Of a stretch of 64,000 nt of DNA, positions 39,460 through 48,261 are shown piece by piece. Numbering within the stretch: the first letter of the stretch is position 1; each line of letters starts with the position of its first letter. A model generated the notes under the pieces. The model was given only the letters and a program-made list of their open reading frames with translations. It searched no databases and had not been told where the DNA came from. This DNA comes from Streptococcus sp. DD12 (GTDB lineage: Bacteria > Bacillota > Bacilli > Lactobacillales > Streptococcaceae), in assembly GCF_001578885.1 (NCBI RefSeq), contig NZ_KQ969495.1:1223123-1287122 (forward strand), given 5' to 3'. The translations under genes were made by a program, and so were the position numbers.

Positions 39460-40095
39460 ATGGATAGTTATCTTATCATCGCACTCAAATTCAGCATTGG
39501 TATGCTGGTTATGATCTTGCAAATCAATATCCTGGGAAAGTATGAGTTTTCCATTAACACCCCTCTCAATCAGATCCAAAACTACGTCTTAGGGGGAATC
39601 ATTGGGGGAGTGATTTATAATAGTAGCATTTCCTTATTGACTTTTCTTATCGTCCTTCTCATCTGGTCTCTCATCGTCGTCATCATCAAACTTTTGATCA
39701 ACTCCAATAGTTTCGTGCACAAAATGGTCGTGGGCGATCCGACGATTCTTATCAAAAATGGTAAGGTGGACGTTGCCAAATGCACGCAGTTAGGACTCTC
39801 TGCTGACCATCTTATGGTTCAGCTACGGTCCGAGGGTATCAATAGCATTGAGCAAGTTAAGTCTGCCATCATGGAACCCAATGGGCGCTTAACAATCATT
39901 GATCGACGAGCAGAAAATCTGAAATTCCCCATCATTAGTAATGGGCGCCTCAATACCGATGTCTTAGAACTTATCCACAAAGATGAAGCTTGGCTACTGC
40001 AAGAACTCCAGAAAGCCGGTCATACAGAAATTGCTAATATTTACCTAGCAGAATACGTCAATCAAAAACTTAACTTCTTCCCTTACCCACACTAA
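39460..40095 (+). CDS. DUF421 (YetF-like) membrane protein
   Basis: 211 aa. Three N-terminal membrane helices to about residue 85, then a YetF-type cytoplasmic domain (VVGDPTILIKNGKVD, HLMVQLRSEGI, LTIIDRR). Related proteins act in spore germination or envelope processes in Bacillus; the role here is unknown. It starts two bases after the DUF3290 stop, so translation is coupled. Confidence 0.92.
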   Translation: MDSYLIIALKFSIGMLVMILQINILGKYEFSINTPLNQIQNYVLGGIIGGVIYNSSISLLTFLIVLLIWSLIVVIIKLLINSNSFVHKMVVGDPTILIKNGKVDVAKCTQLGLSADHLMVQLRSEGINSIEQVKSAIMEPNGRLTIIDRRAENLKFPIISNGRLNTDVLELIHKDEAWLLQELQKAGHTEIANIYLAEYVNQKLNFFPYPH

Positions 40096-40123
40096 AAAAG
40101 GTCCCTTACGGAACCTTTTTTTG
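40095..40123 (+). terminator. Terminator of the DUF3290-DUF421 operon
   Basis: Stem GGTCCC/GGAACC with one mismatch, flanked by A6 and T7 tracts. Confidence 0.8.
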
Positions 40124-40216
40124 ATGATGATAACATCTTTAATATTGAGATAAGCACCAAAGCAATCCTCAACCTCTAGAAAAAATATCCTGATAAATGA
40201 CCGACTTCTTCATCCA

Positions 40217-42556
40217 TCAGCTGTTGTCTGGCAAAAGTTGTTTATTCTTGCGCACACTAATACCTGCCCCCAGAGCAATAAAAGCTACCAGGTAAATTAG
40301 CATTAGCATAATGTCTTGACTGACCTGACCGCTCATAGAAATAGTCTCCCTCAAGGCAGCTACAGAATAGGTCATTGGCAAGTAAGGGCTGATCGTTTGA
40401 TAAAATTTAGCCGATAGGACAACTGGGTAGGTTCCCCCACTAGATGCCAGCTGTAAGACGAGTAGAATCAATGCCATAAAGGAACCAATACGATTATTCC
40501 AAGAGATGAGGGCCGTTACCAAGGCCATAAAGACTAGACTGGCCAAAACAGTCACAAGATAAGTGAGTCCAGCATGGTTTGGTACCAATCCTAACATTCT
40601 AACTGCAAAGTAGAGTACTGTAGGCGCAATCACAGCGATAACTCCGTTGACAGCTAAACGATGGGATAACCATTCACGGCGTGTCTGTACCATTTTACCA
40701 GATGGCAAACTACTGAAAATCATATTAGTTGAAAGAGCCGCAACCATAAGAGCTACCGACATCATATAAGGTGCCATCCCCACGCCGTTCGTAGCCACTT
40801 TATCCTTATCCTTATGACTTGTCTTTACAGGACTAGCAACAGCTTTAGCATTATTACCCTTAACTGAGACTAAGTTAACCTGTTTTGCTGCCTGAGCGAG
40901 GGCGCTATTCATTTGTCCAGAACCGTCCGCCAAACGCGTCAAACCAGTTGACAAGGTCTGTCCACCAGTAGCCAATTGTTCTGCTCCTGAGCTCAATTGT
41001 TGCGCCCCTGAAACTAGACTTCCAACACCTGTATTTAGTTGACCTGAGTTAGCAGATAAGGTTGACAAGCCAGAAGAAAGACTTTGCATACCACTGAGCA
41101 GGGTGTTATTGGATGCTTGCAATTGATTTGCGCCAGTAGATAGATTTGCGACACCTGCTGTATAAGTGTTTAACCCGTTTGAAAGCGTTTGACTTCCTGC
41201 AGTTAGGGCTTGACTAGCCGCATGTGCTTGCGATAAACCGGTTGACAAAGTTGTCAAGGCACTACTTGCACCTGGCAGAGCCGTATTCGATGCGGTTGCA
41301 ATAGCACTCACCCCTGTTTGCACCTGTGTTAAGGCTGTTTGGTAGGCTGTTACTGACGTAGCAATCGTAGAGACATCTGTCAATATAGCATTTGCCTGTG
41401 TTTCGACACTAGACGGTGTGTTAGACAGGGATTGGGTCAAGTCTGCCTGTTGTTCTGCTGTTAACCCTTGATAGGTCGTAGTGGCTTGCATAGCTGCCAG
41501 ATAGTTTGACCTGTCTGTAGCTGCTGCGGTTGCAATAGCTGTCGCTTGTGTCTGAATATCCGCTAGGTAAGAAGAAATATCAGCACTTGCGGTAGCCGAC
41601 AAGCTTGTATTTAACGATTGGATACTATCATTTAGGCTTGGCAAGCCAGCTATCAAACTGTTGATTTGTTGACTTTGTTCATCCGTTAAGCTCGTTGCTG
41701 ACGCTAAGGTTGACAGGTTGCTTGACAAAGTAGACAAACCAGACGTCAACGCTGCCGAATTTTGATTTAACTGTGCAGCACCATTTGCGACTGAAGAAAC
41801 ACCAGAAGTGTATTGTCCAAGACCAGTCACAAGCGTTGTTGAACCATTTGCGGCAGTCCCCACACCTGTAGTATAAGTACCGAGTCCTGTAGCTAAAGTT
41901 GACAGTCCATTAGATAGGGTTACACCGCCATTTGCCAGAGTTCCCAAATTACTTGACAGCGTCTGACTTCCTGATTGAGCAGTTTGTAAGCCTTCATTTA
42001 GCGTAGACGCACCATTGGACAAGCTTGTGAGTCCTGATTGCAATTGTGACATACTGCTAAAAACAGCACTGGTATAAGATTGTGTCACATTCTTAGAGAG
42101 ATTCTCTTTGAGACGTGTCATCGCCGAATCTACCATTTTTGATGCCGTAAAACTATGTCCCTGAGATGTTTGATAAGTGATGTTCAACTGTTTAGGCTCA
42201 GACGTCATCAAACTACTAGCATTTTGAGAAAGGTCCTTTGGTAGGGTTACCACCATATAATAGCGGCCATCTGCCAAGCCTTTTACAGCTTTTTTCTCAG
42301 ACACAAAATGATAGTCTAAAGCTTTAGATTGCTTCATATTAGAGACCATATTTTCTCCAATGGCAAAGGTTTTACCATTAGCAGTAACTGATTTATCCTC
42401 GTTAACAATAGCTACGGGCAACTGTTTGATATTTCCGTAAGGATTCCACAAGGAACCTAAGAAAAGGACATTGTAAATGGTTGGAATCAAAGCAATCCCT
42501 AACATTGTTATCCATAACATTGGTTTTTTTAAAATAACCTTGAGTTCTTCAAGCAT
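40217..42556 (-). CDS. YhgE/Pip family membrane protein
   Basis: 779 aa. One N-terminal membrane helix (about 14-34), a conserved YhgE domain (to about 170), a long helical Ser/Thr/Gly/Gln-rich stretch of heptad/11-residue repeats (about 180-560, many LxxGLxxLxxG blocks), and a C-terminal ABC-2-like domain of five or six helices (about 585-770). Lactococcal Pip is a phage receptor, and related EsaA/YueB proteins belong to type VII secretion. It is divergent from a TetR gene. The role here is not determined. Confidence 0.9.
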   Translation of the reverse strand: MLEELKVILKKPMLWITMLGIALIPTIYNVLFLGSLWNPYGNIKQLPVAIVNEDKSVTANGKTFAIGENMVSNMKQSKALDYHFVSEKKAVKGLADGRYYMVVTLPKDLSQNASSLMTSEPKQLNITYQTSQGHSFTASKMVDSAMTRLKENLSKNVTQSYTSAVFSSMSQLQSGLTSLSNGASTLNEGLQTAQSGSQTLSSNLGTLANGGVTLSNGLSTLATGLGTYTTGVGTAANGSTTLVTGLGQYTSGVSSVANGAAQLNQNSAALTSGLSTLSSNLSTLASATSLTDEQSQQINSLIAGLPSLNDSIQSLNTSLSATASADISSYLADIQTQATAIATAAATDRSNYLAAMQATTTYQGLTAEQQADLTQSLSNTPSSVETQANAILTDVSTIATSVTAYQTALTQVQTGVSAIATASNTALPGASSALTTLSTGLSQAHAASQALTAGSQTLSNGLNTYTAGVANLSTGANQLQASNNTLLSGMQSLSSGLSTLSANSGQLNTGVGSLVSGAQQLSSGAEQLATGGQTLSTGLTRLADGSGQMNSALAQAAKQVNLVSVKGNNAKAVASPVKTSHKDKDKVATNGVGMAPYMMSVALMVAALSTNMIFSSLPSGKMVQTRREWLSHRLAVNGVIAVIAPTVLYFAVRMLGLVPNHAGLTYLVTVLASLVFMALVTALISWNNRIGSFMALILLVLQLASSGGTYPVVLSAKFYQTISPYLPMTYSVAALRETISMSGQVSQDIMLMLIYLVAFIALGAGISVRKNKQLLPDNS

Positions 42557-42607
42557 GATTAAAGTTCCTTCTTCACTAAATTCTTGTTATAATGAGTCAT
42601 ACGTTCT

Positions 42608-42643
42608 ATTATAGTCAAATTTAAGTGCAATACAAGCTGTATT
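42608..42643 (-). promoter_or_regulatory. pip promoter and candidate TetR operator
   Basis: Minus-strand TTGTAT (42630-42635), 16-base spacer, TATAAT (42608-42613). The dyad AATACA-AGC-TGTATT (42629-42643) overlaps the -35 and lies between the divergent pip and TetR genes, where a TetR autoregulatory operator is expected. Confidence 0.6.
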
Positions 42644-42693
42644 TTCACAAATTTGACAGAACTTAACAATGTGTAAAGAGGAAGGCTTATCTC

Positions 42694-43236
42694 ATGAAAT
42701 ACAATGCAAGGTCTGTCAAAACTAAGCAGGCGATTGAATCTGCTATGGTCAAATTACTAACTCAAAAAGACTTTAATGCCATTACAACAACTGAACTCGC
42801 TAAGGAAGCCGGTCTGACACGTCAGGGATTTTATCTTCATTACCAAGATAAATATGACATGATTCAGTCCTACCAGGAAGAGCGCTTTAACTATCTAGAA
42901 GAGTTACTCCGTGAAACTGATGTTGAAAATTTTCGTCAAGCTTTAGTAAAAATTTTCGACTTTCTCAGTCAGGATCAGCTTTTTGCTGCCCTTATATTGG
43001 AAAATGGCTCTCATGAGATGCATGTTTTTCTCCGCAACAAACTAAAATTATTTATCGATGAGCGTTTACAGCAACTGTCGACAACCCCCATGGCACCGAT
43101 TGAAAAAGTTTACACCTCTACCTACCTCTCGCATGCCTATTTTGGCATTTATCAAACTTGGGTAGCTCAAGGAAAAAAAGAAAGCTCAACAGACATGACC
43201 GACTATATATTGAGTCATATCACCATTAATGTATAA
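42694..43236 (+). CDS. TetR/AcrR family transcriptional regulator
   Basis: 180 aa. N-terminal TetR helix-turn-helix (about 10-55: TTTELAKEAGLTRQGFYLHYQDKYDM) and a C-terminal helical ligand/dimerisation domain. It is divergent from the YhgE/Pip gene and probably represses it. Ligand unknown. Ends in a bidirectional terminator shared with rpsD. Confidence 0.9.
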   Translation: MKYNARSVKTKQAIESAMVKLLTQKDFNAITTTELAKEAGLTRQGFYLHYQDKYDMIQSYQEERFNYLEELLRETDVENFRQALVKIFDFLSQDQLFAALILENGSHEMHVFLRNKLKLFIDERLQQLSTTPMAPIEKVYTSTYLSHAYFGIYQTWVAQGKKESSTDMTDYILSHITINV

Positions 43237-43269
43237 AAAAAGCTTTGGACAAGTGTCCAAAGCTTTTTA
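43235..43269. terminator. Bidirectional terminator between the TetR gene and rpsD
   Basis: AGCTTTGGAC/GTCCAAAGCT perfect 10-bp stem, loop AAGT, A7 left and T5 right. Confidence 0.9.
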
Positions 43270-43278
43270 AATGAAATC

Positions 43279-43890
43279 TTAGAGCATTTTGTTGTAGTAT
43301 TCAACGATAAGTGCTTCATTGATTTCTGGGTTGATTTCATCACGTTCTGGCAAACGTGTCAATGAACCTTCTAATTTTTCAGCATCAAATGATACGAATG
43401 CTGGGCGTCCAACAGTTGCTTCAACTGCTTCAAGAATTGCTGGAACTTTTGCAGATTTTTCACGAACTGAGATAACTTGTCCAACTTCAACGCGGAATGA
43501 TGGGATATCAACACGTTTTCCATCAACAAGGATGTGTCCGTGGTTTACAAATTGACGTGCTTGACGACGCGTTGTTGCCAATCCAAGACGGTAGACAACG
43601 TTATCCAAACGTTGTTCCAAAAGTACCATAAAGTTGAAACCAAGTGTTCCGCCTTTAATTTTTGTTGCTTGAACAAACAAGTTACGGAATTGTTTTTCAC
43701 CTAAACCGTAAGTGAAACGTAGTTTTTGTTTTTCAGCCAATTGCAAACCGTATTCAGAAAGTTTGCTGCGGTTGTTTGGTCCATGTTGACCTGGCACGTA
43801 GTTACGACGAGCAAGTTCTTTACCAGTTCCTGTAAGGGAAAGTCCCAAACGGCGAGATTGTTTCCATGATGGTCCAGTGTAACGTGACAT
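43279..43890 (-). CDS. rpsD: Ribosomal protein uS4
   Basis: 203 aa primary 16S rRNA-binding protein of the small subunit. [21 protein letters not shown] start, and an S4 RNA-binding domain (about 92-155, [32 protein letters not shown]). Transcribed alone from a strong promoter with a long leader. No cysteines, so it is the zinc-free type. Confidence 0.98.
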   Translation of the reverse strand: MSRYTGPSWKQSRRLGLSLTGTGKELARRNYVPGQHGPNNRSKLSEYGLQLAEKQKLRFTYGLGEKQFRNLFVQATKIKGGTLGFNFMVLLEQRLDNVVYRLGLATTRRQARQFVNHGHILVDGKRVDIPSFRVEVGQVISVREKSAKVPAILEAVEATVGRPAFVSFDAEKLEGSLTRLPERDEINPEINEALIVEYYNKML

Positions 43891-44041
43891 TTAAATGTCC
43901 TCCTAAAAATAATATGGGTGGAAAATAGTCACTTAGAACATCCTAGTTCGTGCAGAGTATCTTCGCCTAAACAGCAAAGGTTACTATTAGAAATAATACC
44001 CTGTTGACGAGCTCCATATGTTCCTGCTGATATTTCACACA
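43891..44041 (-). promoter_or_regulatory. Long rpsD 5' leader, possible S4 autoregulatory RNA
   Basis: About 150 bases of untranslated leader, unusually long for this window, rich in short complementary segments. S4 represses its own mRNA leader in other bacteria, so an autoregulatory structure is plausible. I did not fold it and cannot name a motif. Confidence 0.4.
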
Positions 44042-44047
44042 AGCTCT

Positions 44048-44076
44048 ATTTTATCATTAAAATGTTGTACTGTAAA
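44048..44076 (-). promoter_or_regulatory. rpsD promoter
   Basis: Minus-strand TTTACA (44071-44076), 17-base spacer, TAAAAT (44048-44053); overlaps the end of the veg gene. Confidence 0.75.
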
Positions 44077-44082
44077 GACTTT

Positions 44083-44355
44083 TTAGTCAAAGTAATGAAT
44101 CAAAGTCTTTTCAGTCAAGATATCTGAGTAGGTGAAAGATTCCACGTAAGAAGATTGCGCAACACCGTCTTTTCCAACGTGGTCATTGAACTCGACAATG
44201 AACAAAGATGGATAAACTTCAATAAGTTTTCCAATTTTATTCCGCTGACGTTTTCGTCCATTTTCCAAAGTCAGTTCAACCTCTTGGCCCTCATGGGCTT
44301 TAACATCATCTTTAATTTTTTTCATTTTTGCAACATCTGCAAATACATCACTCAT
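44083..44355 (-). CDS. Veg family protein
   Basis: 90 aa DUF1021 protein; in Bacillus Veg affects biofilm formation and spore outgrowth. The core GQEVELTLENGRKRQRNKIGKLIEVYPSLFIVEF is typical. It follows dnaB by ten bases, and is followed by the rpsD promoter. The role in streptococci is unknown. Confidence 0.92.
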   Translation of the reverse strand: MSDVFADVAKMKKIKDDVKAHEGQEVELTLENGRKRQRNKIGKLIEVYPSLFIVEFNDHVGKDGVAQSSYVESFTYSDILTEKTLIHYFD

Positions 44356-44365
44356 TTATGTCTCC

Positions 44366-45736
44366 TTATTCCTCTCGCATCGAGATACTTGAAAATTTAT
44401 TATATTCTTTCTGGAAAAGTAGTTTGACTGTTCCACGCGCTCCGCTACGGTTTTTTTCGATAATGACTTCGACGGTATTATCCACAAAACCATCAGGCTG
44501 ATTTTGGTCGCCATCTTCACGATCGTAGTAATCATCACGATAAAGAAAGGCAACGATATCTGCATCCTGCTCAATCGAACCGGATTCACGAATATCAGAT
44601 AGCACAGGCCGTTTATCCTGACGTTGCTCTACACCACGTGATAACTGACTTAGCGCAATAACTGGAACTTTTAAATCTTTGGCTAATATTTTTAATTGTC
44701 GGGAAATTTCAGAAACTTCTTGCTGGCGATTTTCACGACCAGTCCCTTGAATCAATTGTAAATAGTCAATAACAATCAATCCTAACCCACCTTGTTCGGC
44801 AACCTCTTGGGCTAGTCGACGGGAACGTGCTCTGATTTCTGTAATCCGAATACCGGCGGTATCATCTATGTAAATAGGGGCTCTTGCCAAAGTTCCCTGT
44901 GCAATCATGTAGGAATTCCATTCCTCATCAGTCAGGTGTCCTGTTCGCATGTTATGCGCATCAATCATCCCTTCTGAGGCCATCAAACGATTAACTAAGC
45001 TTTCTGCCCCCATCTCTAGAGAAAAGATAGCAACCGGCTTTTGACTTTGCGTACCAACGTTCTGAGCGATATTCAAAGCGAAGGCTGTTTTCCCCACGGC
45101 TGGACGAGCTGCTAAAATGATTAACTCTTCCTCATGCAAACCAGTTGTCATCTGGTCTAAAGCCTGGTAGCCAGTTGAAACCCCTGTGACATCTGAGGTT
45201 TGCCGAGCACGTTCTTCTAACTCTTCAAAATTGATACGCAAGACATCTGAAATTTTACGAAAACCACTACGATTACTGTGTTCACTGACATCAATCAGAG
45301 ATTTTTCAGCTGCAGCAATAATTTCATCAGACGTTCGACTGCCTTCGTAAGCTTCTTGGACACGGTCTGTCAGGCTTTGGATTACCTTTCGAAGCATGGA
45401 TTTTTCAGCAACTATTTTGGCGTAGTACTCCGCATTGGCAGAATGTGGCACGCTTTCGACCAAGTCAGCCAAGTAACTGATGCCACCAATGTTTGCTAAA
45501 TCCCCTTGACTGTCCAAAAGACTGCGCACTGTCGTAACATCAATGGCCTCACGTGCATCACCAAGATCAACCATTGCCTTAAAAATCACACGGTTTGCAT
45601 ACTTATAAAAATCTTCCGGTTCAACAAACTCACGAATATCAATAAGCTTGTCAGGGGAAATAAAGACAGCCCCCAAGACTGCTGCTTCAGCTAGCTCGTC
45701 TTTGGGAGGCAATCGTAATTCTTGTGATTCTGGCAT
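44366..45736 (-). CDS. dnaB: Replicative DNA helicase DnaB
   Basis: 456 aa hexameric fork helicase. The N-terminal helical domain (about 1-120) is followed by a RecA-like domain with Walker A ARPAVGKTA (about 207-215) and DYLQLIQGTG. It lies 11 bases after rplI, the usual Firmicute gdpP-rplI-dnaB order. A perfect but isolated DnaA box is at 44479-44487. Confidence 0.97.
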   Translation of the reverse strand: MPESQELRLPPKDELAEAAVLGAVFISPDKLIDIREFVEPEDFYKYANRVIFKAMVDLGDAREAIDVTTVRSLLDSQGDLANIGGISYLADLVESVPHSANAEYYAKIVAEKSMLRKVIQSLTDRVQEAYEGSRTSDEIIAAAEKSLIDVSEHSNRSGFRKISDVLRINFEELEERARQTSDVTGVSTGYQALDQMTTGLHEEELIILAARPAVGKTAFALNIAQNVGTQSQKPVAIFSLEMGAESLVNRLMASEGMIDAHNMRTGHLTDEEWNSYMIAQGTLARAPIYIDDTAGIRITEIRARSRRLAQEVAEQGGLGLIVIDYLQLIQGTGRENRQQEVSEISRQLKILAKDLKVPVIALSQLSRGVEQRQDKRPVLSDIRESGSIEQDADIVAFLYRDDYYDREDGDQNQPDGFVDNTVEVIIEKNRSGARGTVKLLFQKEYNKFSSISMREE

Positions 45737-45747
45737 GACTAACCCTC

Positions 45748-46201
45748 TTAGGCTTGGTTAATGTAGAGCGAAATTGTCGCCTGAACATCCTTATGCAATT
45801 TTACAGGCACTTCTACGCTACCTACTGCACGAATTTGATGGTCAAGAATGATATGGCGTTTATCCACCTTAATGGCAAATTGTTTTTGCAACTCATCTGC
45901 AATTTTCTTGGCTGTAATTGAACCAAAGGTTCGGCCGTCTGGTCCTACTTTTTCAGTAAACTTCACGACAGTTTTCTCATCTTCTAAAACAGCCTTGAGA
46001 GATTGAGCCTCAGCTAAAAGTGCTGCTTGGGCTTTTTCTTCTGATTTTTGTTTACCTTTTAACTCATTGACGGCTTGACTAGTTGCTTCTTTAGCCAAGT
46101 TTTTTTTCAACAGAAAGTTTTGTGCATAACCAGTGGGAACCTCTTTGATTTCCCCTTTTTTCCCTTTACCTTTAACATCTTGTAAAAAAAATGACTTTCA
46201 T
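45748..46201 (-). pseudogene. rplI: Ribosomal protein bL9, frameshifted by +1
   Basis: The ATG at 46201 overlaps the gdpP stop (ATGA). The first codons read MKVIFF, then TRC and a stop; removing one T from the T8 run (46184-46191) restores [17 protein letters not shown] and the full 150-aa L9. From a downstream TTG at 46110 the frame is open and normal. L9 is dispensable in E. coli, so a true null, slippage, or an assembly error are all possible. The downstream domain (linker helix, C-terminal RNA-binding) is intact. Confidence 0.85.
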
Positions 46202-48194
46202 TCGTTATTTCCTTCCTCTGTGATTAAATTTTCTTTAATTAGTGCGATTAATTCGGTTGACACCTCAGCGACAGTTTTACCCGTTACCTGACAAGCTGCC
46301 AGATTAAAGTGACCACCGCCACCCATACGCTCCATAATCCGTTGAACATTAATATCACCTTGACTGCGGGCAGAAACCGCCACACGGCCATCTGGTAAGC
46401 AAACGACCACAAATGTCGCAGAAATACCATTCATTGCCAAGATGGTATCCGCAGCCTTACTTGCTAACACATTAGAGTATACAACACCCTGTGCACCAGC
46501 AGCGACAACGACATCAGGTAGCACTTTTTTTCCAGCTAAGATGAGCTCATTGACTTGCCGGTATTCTTCGTAATCAACAGCCAATATTCGTTGAATAATC
46601 GTACTGTCGCTCCCTTTTGAACGTAAGTAGCTGGCCACGTCAAAGGTTCGGCTGGTCACACTGCTTGTGAAATTCTTCGTATCTAGCATCATCCCAGCCA
46701 TCAAGATACTGGCCTGCATACGACTCAAGCTATTGCTCCCATTTTGAAATTGAAGTAATTCCGTTACCAATTCACTTGCTGAACTAGCCCCACTCTCTAT
46801 AAAGGAAATGGCTGCGTTATCTGGGAAGTCTTCGTCCCTACGGTGGTGATCAATGACAACAACCTCTGAAAAGCGCTGATAAAACTCTTTGGAAAGAGTC
46901 AAACTAATTTTAGAATGGTCAACCATAATCAACAAGGAATTAGGTGTGATTTCTAAACTAGCCTGTCCTAAGGTTAACATTTGCGTTTTTCCATCTTCTC
47001 GCAAACGGAGCATCGCACGTACAATATCAGGATTCATCTGACTGTCATCATAGACCACATAGGCATTATCAATCACATTACTTGCAAATAGTTGCATACC
47101 AACAGATGCACCAAGTGCGTCCATATCAATATTGCGGTGACCCACTACAAATACACGATCACTCGAGCGAATCTTATCAGAAATAGCTGTCATCATTGCC
47201 CGCGTCCGCGTCCGTGACCGTTTAATGGTTGAGGCTGAGCCTCCACCGAAATATTGGGCCTCAGCAAATTCAACATCTTCTTTGACAATGGCCTGGTCAC
47301 CACCACGAACCAGGGCAAAGTTGAGATTTTGAAGAGCCACTTGTCCGATATTATCAAAATGAGATTCCCCATAGGAAATCCCCATACTCAATGTTAGGGG
47401 CAACTGATTTTCTTGTGTAATGCGTTTGAACTCTTCTAATACAGGAAATTTCTGCTCAATGAGTTTTTTTAGAACAGCGTAATTTGTAAAGAAGTAAAAA
47501 CGGTCTGTGTCTATACGCCGGTAAAAAATGTGGTAGCGTTTTGTGAAATTTGATATTGCACTGACAATAATGCTATTTAGGCTGGTAACATCTAAGTCTG
47601 AACGCCCATCTAAAGCATCATCGTAGTTGTCAATTGAAATGACACCGATGACTGGTTTCATATCCAAATTAGATAGACTATCTGTTGTTTCTACCGCAGC
47701 ATCAAAGAAATAAAACATACCACTAGCGTCGTCAAGGTAGGAGGTATATTTTCTATCATCGATAAACAATCGGTGATTTTTATTGCCATCATTTTGCTCT
47801 GCTAACACTTGTTTGACAAGCTCAGCATTGAAAAAACCGTCTTCGTTCGAAAAAACAAGTTCTGCGTAAGGATTATACCAAACGATATGTCCCGTGCTAG
47901 GTTCAAAATGGATGACACCCACTGGCATCTTGTCTAAAAGAGACACCAAATCATCTGCTTGCTTCTTGTCAACGACAGGCTGTCGCATCTCTTTGGTTTC
48001 TGATAATTGCTCTTTGGTCAACTCTCTATCCATCCCTTGATAGTAGTTTAAAGCCACCATTGCAATTAAAACCAAAAAATACAGAGCAACTGCAAAGCCC
48101 TCGAGTTGGAAACTTGCAGGACTAAGGCTAACAAGCCAAAAAAGATTAGTGCCAGCAACAAGGTCTGAAATGCTGTAAACTGAATTTTTCTCAT
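46198..48194 (-). pseudogene. gdpP: Cyclic-di-AMP phosphodiesterase GdpP, frameshifted near the start
   Basis: From ATG 48194 (AGAGG upstream) the frame gives MRKIQFTAFQTLLLALIFFG, a first membrane helix, then ends at a stop after 42 codons. The rest, in another frame, has the second helix, PAS-like, degenerate GGDEF and DHH/DHHA1 domains (GHRNIDMDALG, VIDHHRRDEDFPD, GGGGHFNLAA). A 1-base loss between about 48108 and 48145 (A6 run 48138-48143, or the AA at 48111-48112) would explain it. Loss of GdpP raises c-di-AMP; or it is a sequence error. Confidence 0.85.
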
Positions 48195-48224
48195 ATATAA
48201 AACCTCTGCCTGCCGATTATACCA

Positions 48225-48250
48225 TAAAAAGCCCTAAAAGGATAGGGCTT
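48225..48250 (-). terminator. mnmG terminator
   Basis: Minus-strand GCCCTA/TAGGGC stem, loop TCCTTT, then a T5 tract, just after the mnmG stop at 48262. A TATAAT for gdpP lies at 48216-48221. Confidence 0.8.
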
Positions 48251-48261
48251 TCCTGATTTCT

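Noticed and set aside
39971..39979. Perfect DnaA box in the DUF421 gene
   Set aside because: Single copy inside coding sequence with no neighbours; compatible with chance.
40600..42050. Repeated short motifs within pip that look like a repeat array
   Set aside because: They are protein-level LxxG repeats in the helical region of YhgE/Pip, with variable DNA.
44479..44487. Perfect DnaA box in dnaB
   Set aside because: Single copy, explained by codons; no cluster.
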